DNA of 7,783 nucleotides from Boseongicola sp. SB0675_bin_26 (lineage in GTDB: Bacteria > Pseudomonadota > Alphaproteobacteria > Rhodobacterales > Rhodobacteraceae). The position numbers and the translations under genes are program-made. Shown piece after piece: positions 6,951 through 7,783 of this stretch; position 1 is the first letter of the stretch, and every line of letters starts with the position of its first letter. The notes beneath the pieces are model-generated. The model was given only the letters and a program-made list of their open reading frames with translations, was not told the origin of the DNA and made no database searches. The DNA is taken from positions 8,955 to 16,737 of the forward strand of contig VYCX01000092.1 of the NCBI GenBank assembly GCA_009843725.1, read 5' to 3'.

Positions 6951-7723
6951 GGCACGATCCGGCGCGACATCTGGTCAAGCTTGGCGATGACGCTCATGGC
7001 CGCGAGCGCGGAACTCCGCGGATTGTCCGGCAGGGACTTGCCGCTGACGCGGAACTGAAACGTGCCAAAGTCCCCTTGGGCCCGGATCTCGTGGACGTTT
7101 TCGACGATGTCCGCGTCGGCAATCAGCCGGACCTCCGTCCTGTCGAACCCGATGCCCGCGAGCGCGACGGCGGCGGCGACATTGGCGTTCCTCGGATACC
7201 GCAGGGCAGCGTCACGGGCGGATCCGACGAAATGCGTCACCGTCCCGCCTTCCAGCGCGTCAAGGTCTGTCACGCTCTCGGCGGGCGAGCCTTTCCAGCC
7301 ATTGGGGGGCTTGCGTCCGACATAGGTGACCTTGTCCAGCGTGCCCACCCGTGCCGAGAGCAGGCAATCGAGCGCGCCGATCGCGCCGCTAGCCAGGTGC
7401 AGGCGGGCGTTTCCCCTGAGGGCGGCCGCCTCGAGCCTGGCCGACAGGTCGGCGTCGGCCAGGGCGCCGACGGACACGGAGACCAGGTCCAGGCCGCGTT
7501 CCAGGACCGCGGGTCCATGGTCGCGCAGGGCGCCATGGCCCGCGCAGTCCACGACCGCCTCCAGGCCGTCCGGCAGCGCGGCGACGGATCCGATGAACCG
7601 CCCGGGCGCCTCCGGGACGCGTTCCGGGCGCACCAGGACCGCCTCGATCGCGTGCGGGGTCGCGGCAAGCGCCTCGCGCACGTAGCTCGCGATCGCGCCG
7701 GTTCCGATGATGGCGATTCTCAT
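6947..7723 (-). CDS. Aspartate dehydrogenase, NadX family
   Basis: A 258-residue NAD(P)-dependent oxidoreductase. Known members interconvert L-aspartate with iminosuccinate/oxaloacetate and ammonia (EC 1.4.1.21). Seen: an N-terminal Rossmann fold starting MRIAIIGTGAIA with the dinucleotide loop GTGAIA at 7-12. The family motif ASGAIGALD is at 111-119, VTYVGRKPP at 132-140, and GSARDAALRYPRNANVAA at 167-184. The likely catalytic His211 is in ENVHEI, and PDNPRSSALAAMSV follows at 232-245. All conserved blocks are present and the length is normal. AAGGGAG at 7731-7737 supports the ATG. In some bacteria NadX feeds NAD synthesis alongside NadA and NadC. Here the neighbours are a LysR regulator and an aldehyde dehydrogenase, so a catabolic role, possibly on aspartate or a related amino acid, is more likely; that is inference. 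Its stop overlaps the LysR start by 4 nt. Confidence 0.9.
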   Translation of the reverse strand: MRIAIIGTGAIASYVREALAATPHAIEAVLVRPERVPEAPGRFIGSVAALPDGLEAVVDCAGHGALRDHGPAVLERGLDLVSVSVGALADADLSARLEAAALRGNARLHLASGAIGALDCLLSARVGTLDKVTYVGRKPPNGWKGSPAESVTDLDALEGGTVTHFVGSARDAALRYPRNANVAAAVALAGIGFDRTEVRLIADADIVENVHEIRAQGDFGTFQFRVSGKSLPDNPRSSALAAMSVIAKLDQMSRRIVP

Positions 7724-7730
7724 GGGCGTG

Positions 7731-7737
7731 CTCCCTT
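7731..7737 (-). promoter_or_regulatory. Ribosome binding site of the aspartate dehydrogenase gene
   Basis: AAGGGAG on the minus strand lies 7 nt before the ATG at 7723 and supports that start, which leads directly into the Rossmann fold. Confidence 0.55.
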
Positions 7738-7740
7738 GCG

Positions 7741-7783
7741 GAAATCAGATATCCTGAACTGCACACGCTTTGGTATGCTTTTT
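7741..7783 (-). promoter_or_regulatory. Upstream region of the dehydrogenase cluster with two short dyads
   Basis: TCAG (7745-7748) and CTGA (7754-7757) flank ATATC, and the core GATATC matches that of the palindrome before the aldehyde dehydrogenase. Further out, GCACAC (7761-7766) and GTATGC (7773-7778) form a dyad with one mismatch around 6 bp. These could be regulator sites for the start of the minus-strand operon. No firm promoter hexamers are seen, and the window ends here, so upstream genes are unknown. Confidence 0.3.

Noticed and set aside
6261..7058. Plus-strand open frame of 265 codons opposite the LysR and aspartate dehydrogenase genes
   Set aside because: It is the antisense of two well-supported genes, spans their junction, and has no recognisable domain.

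Overview
The window is GC-rich and densely coded. It looks like chromosome or megaplasmid DNA from a free-living alphaproteobacterium, probably a rhizobial or related soil or marine type. This is inferred from base composition by eye, tight 4-nt gene overlaps, GTG start use, and family resemblance (Liv-type ABC transporter, GbpR-like LysR regulator). No sequence search was possible, so the taxon is a guess. There are no tRNA or rRNA genes, no CRISPR array, and no transposase or phage genes.

Bases 1-3868 form a plus-strand operon: the 3' end of a LivM-type permease, its two ATPases (LivG and LivF types), a MarR-family regulator, and an amidase-signature hydrolase. Gaps are 1 nt, a 4-nt overlap, 31 nt and 26 nt, so co-transcription is likely. 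The LivH permease and the periplasmic binding protein normally found with such a transporter must lie upstream of the window, if present. The simplest reading is import of a small amide-like or amino-acid-like compound, hydrolysis of an amide bond in the cytoplasm, and ligand control by the MarR protein.

Bases 3869-4475 hold no gene I can support. Each flank carries a weak hairpin just past a stop codon, consistent with the meeting point of two convergent operons.

Bases 4476-7783 carry a minus-strand cluster, read from right to left: an aspartate dehydrogenase (NadX family), a GbpR-like LysR regulator that overlaps it by 4 nt, and an NAD-type aldehyde dehydrogenase of the succinate-semialdehyde dehydrogenase-like group. 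A 93-bp AT-richer spacer before the aldehyde dehydrogenase contains nested inverted repeats that look like a LysR operator. The dehydrogenase pair suggests a small oxidative catabolic module for an amino acid or amine-derived semialdehyde, but the substrate cannot be read from sequence.

I see no clearly novel molecular system. The most interesting points are the operator-like repeats, the LysR gene placed inside its own putative target operon, and the undefined substrates of the two convergent catabolic clusters.
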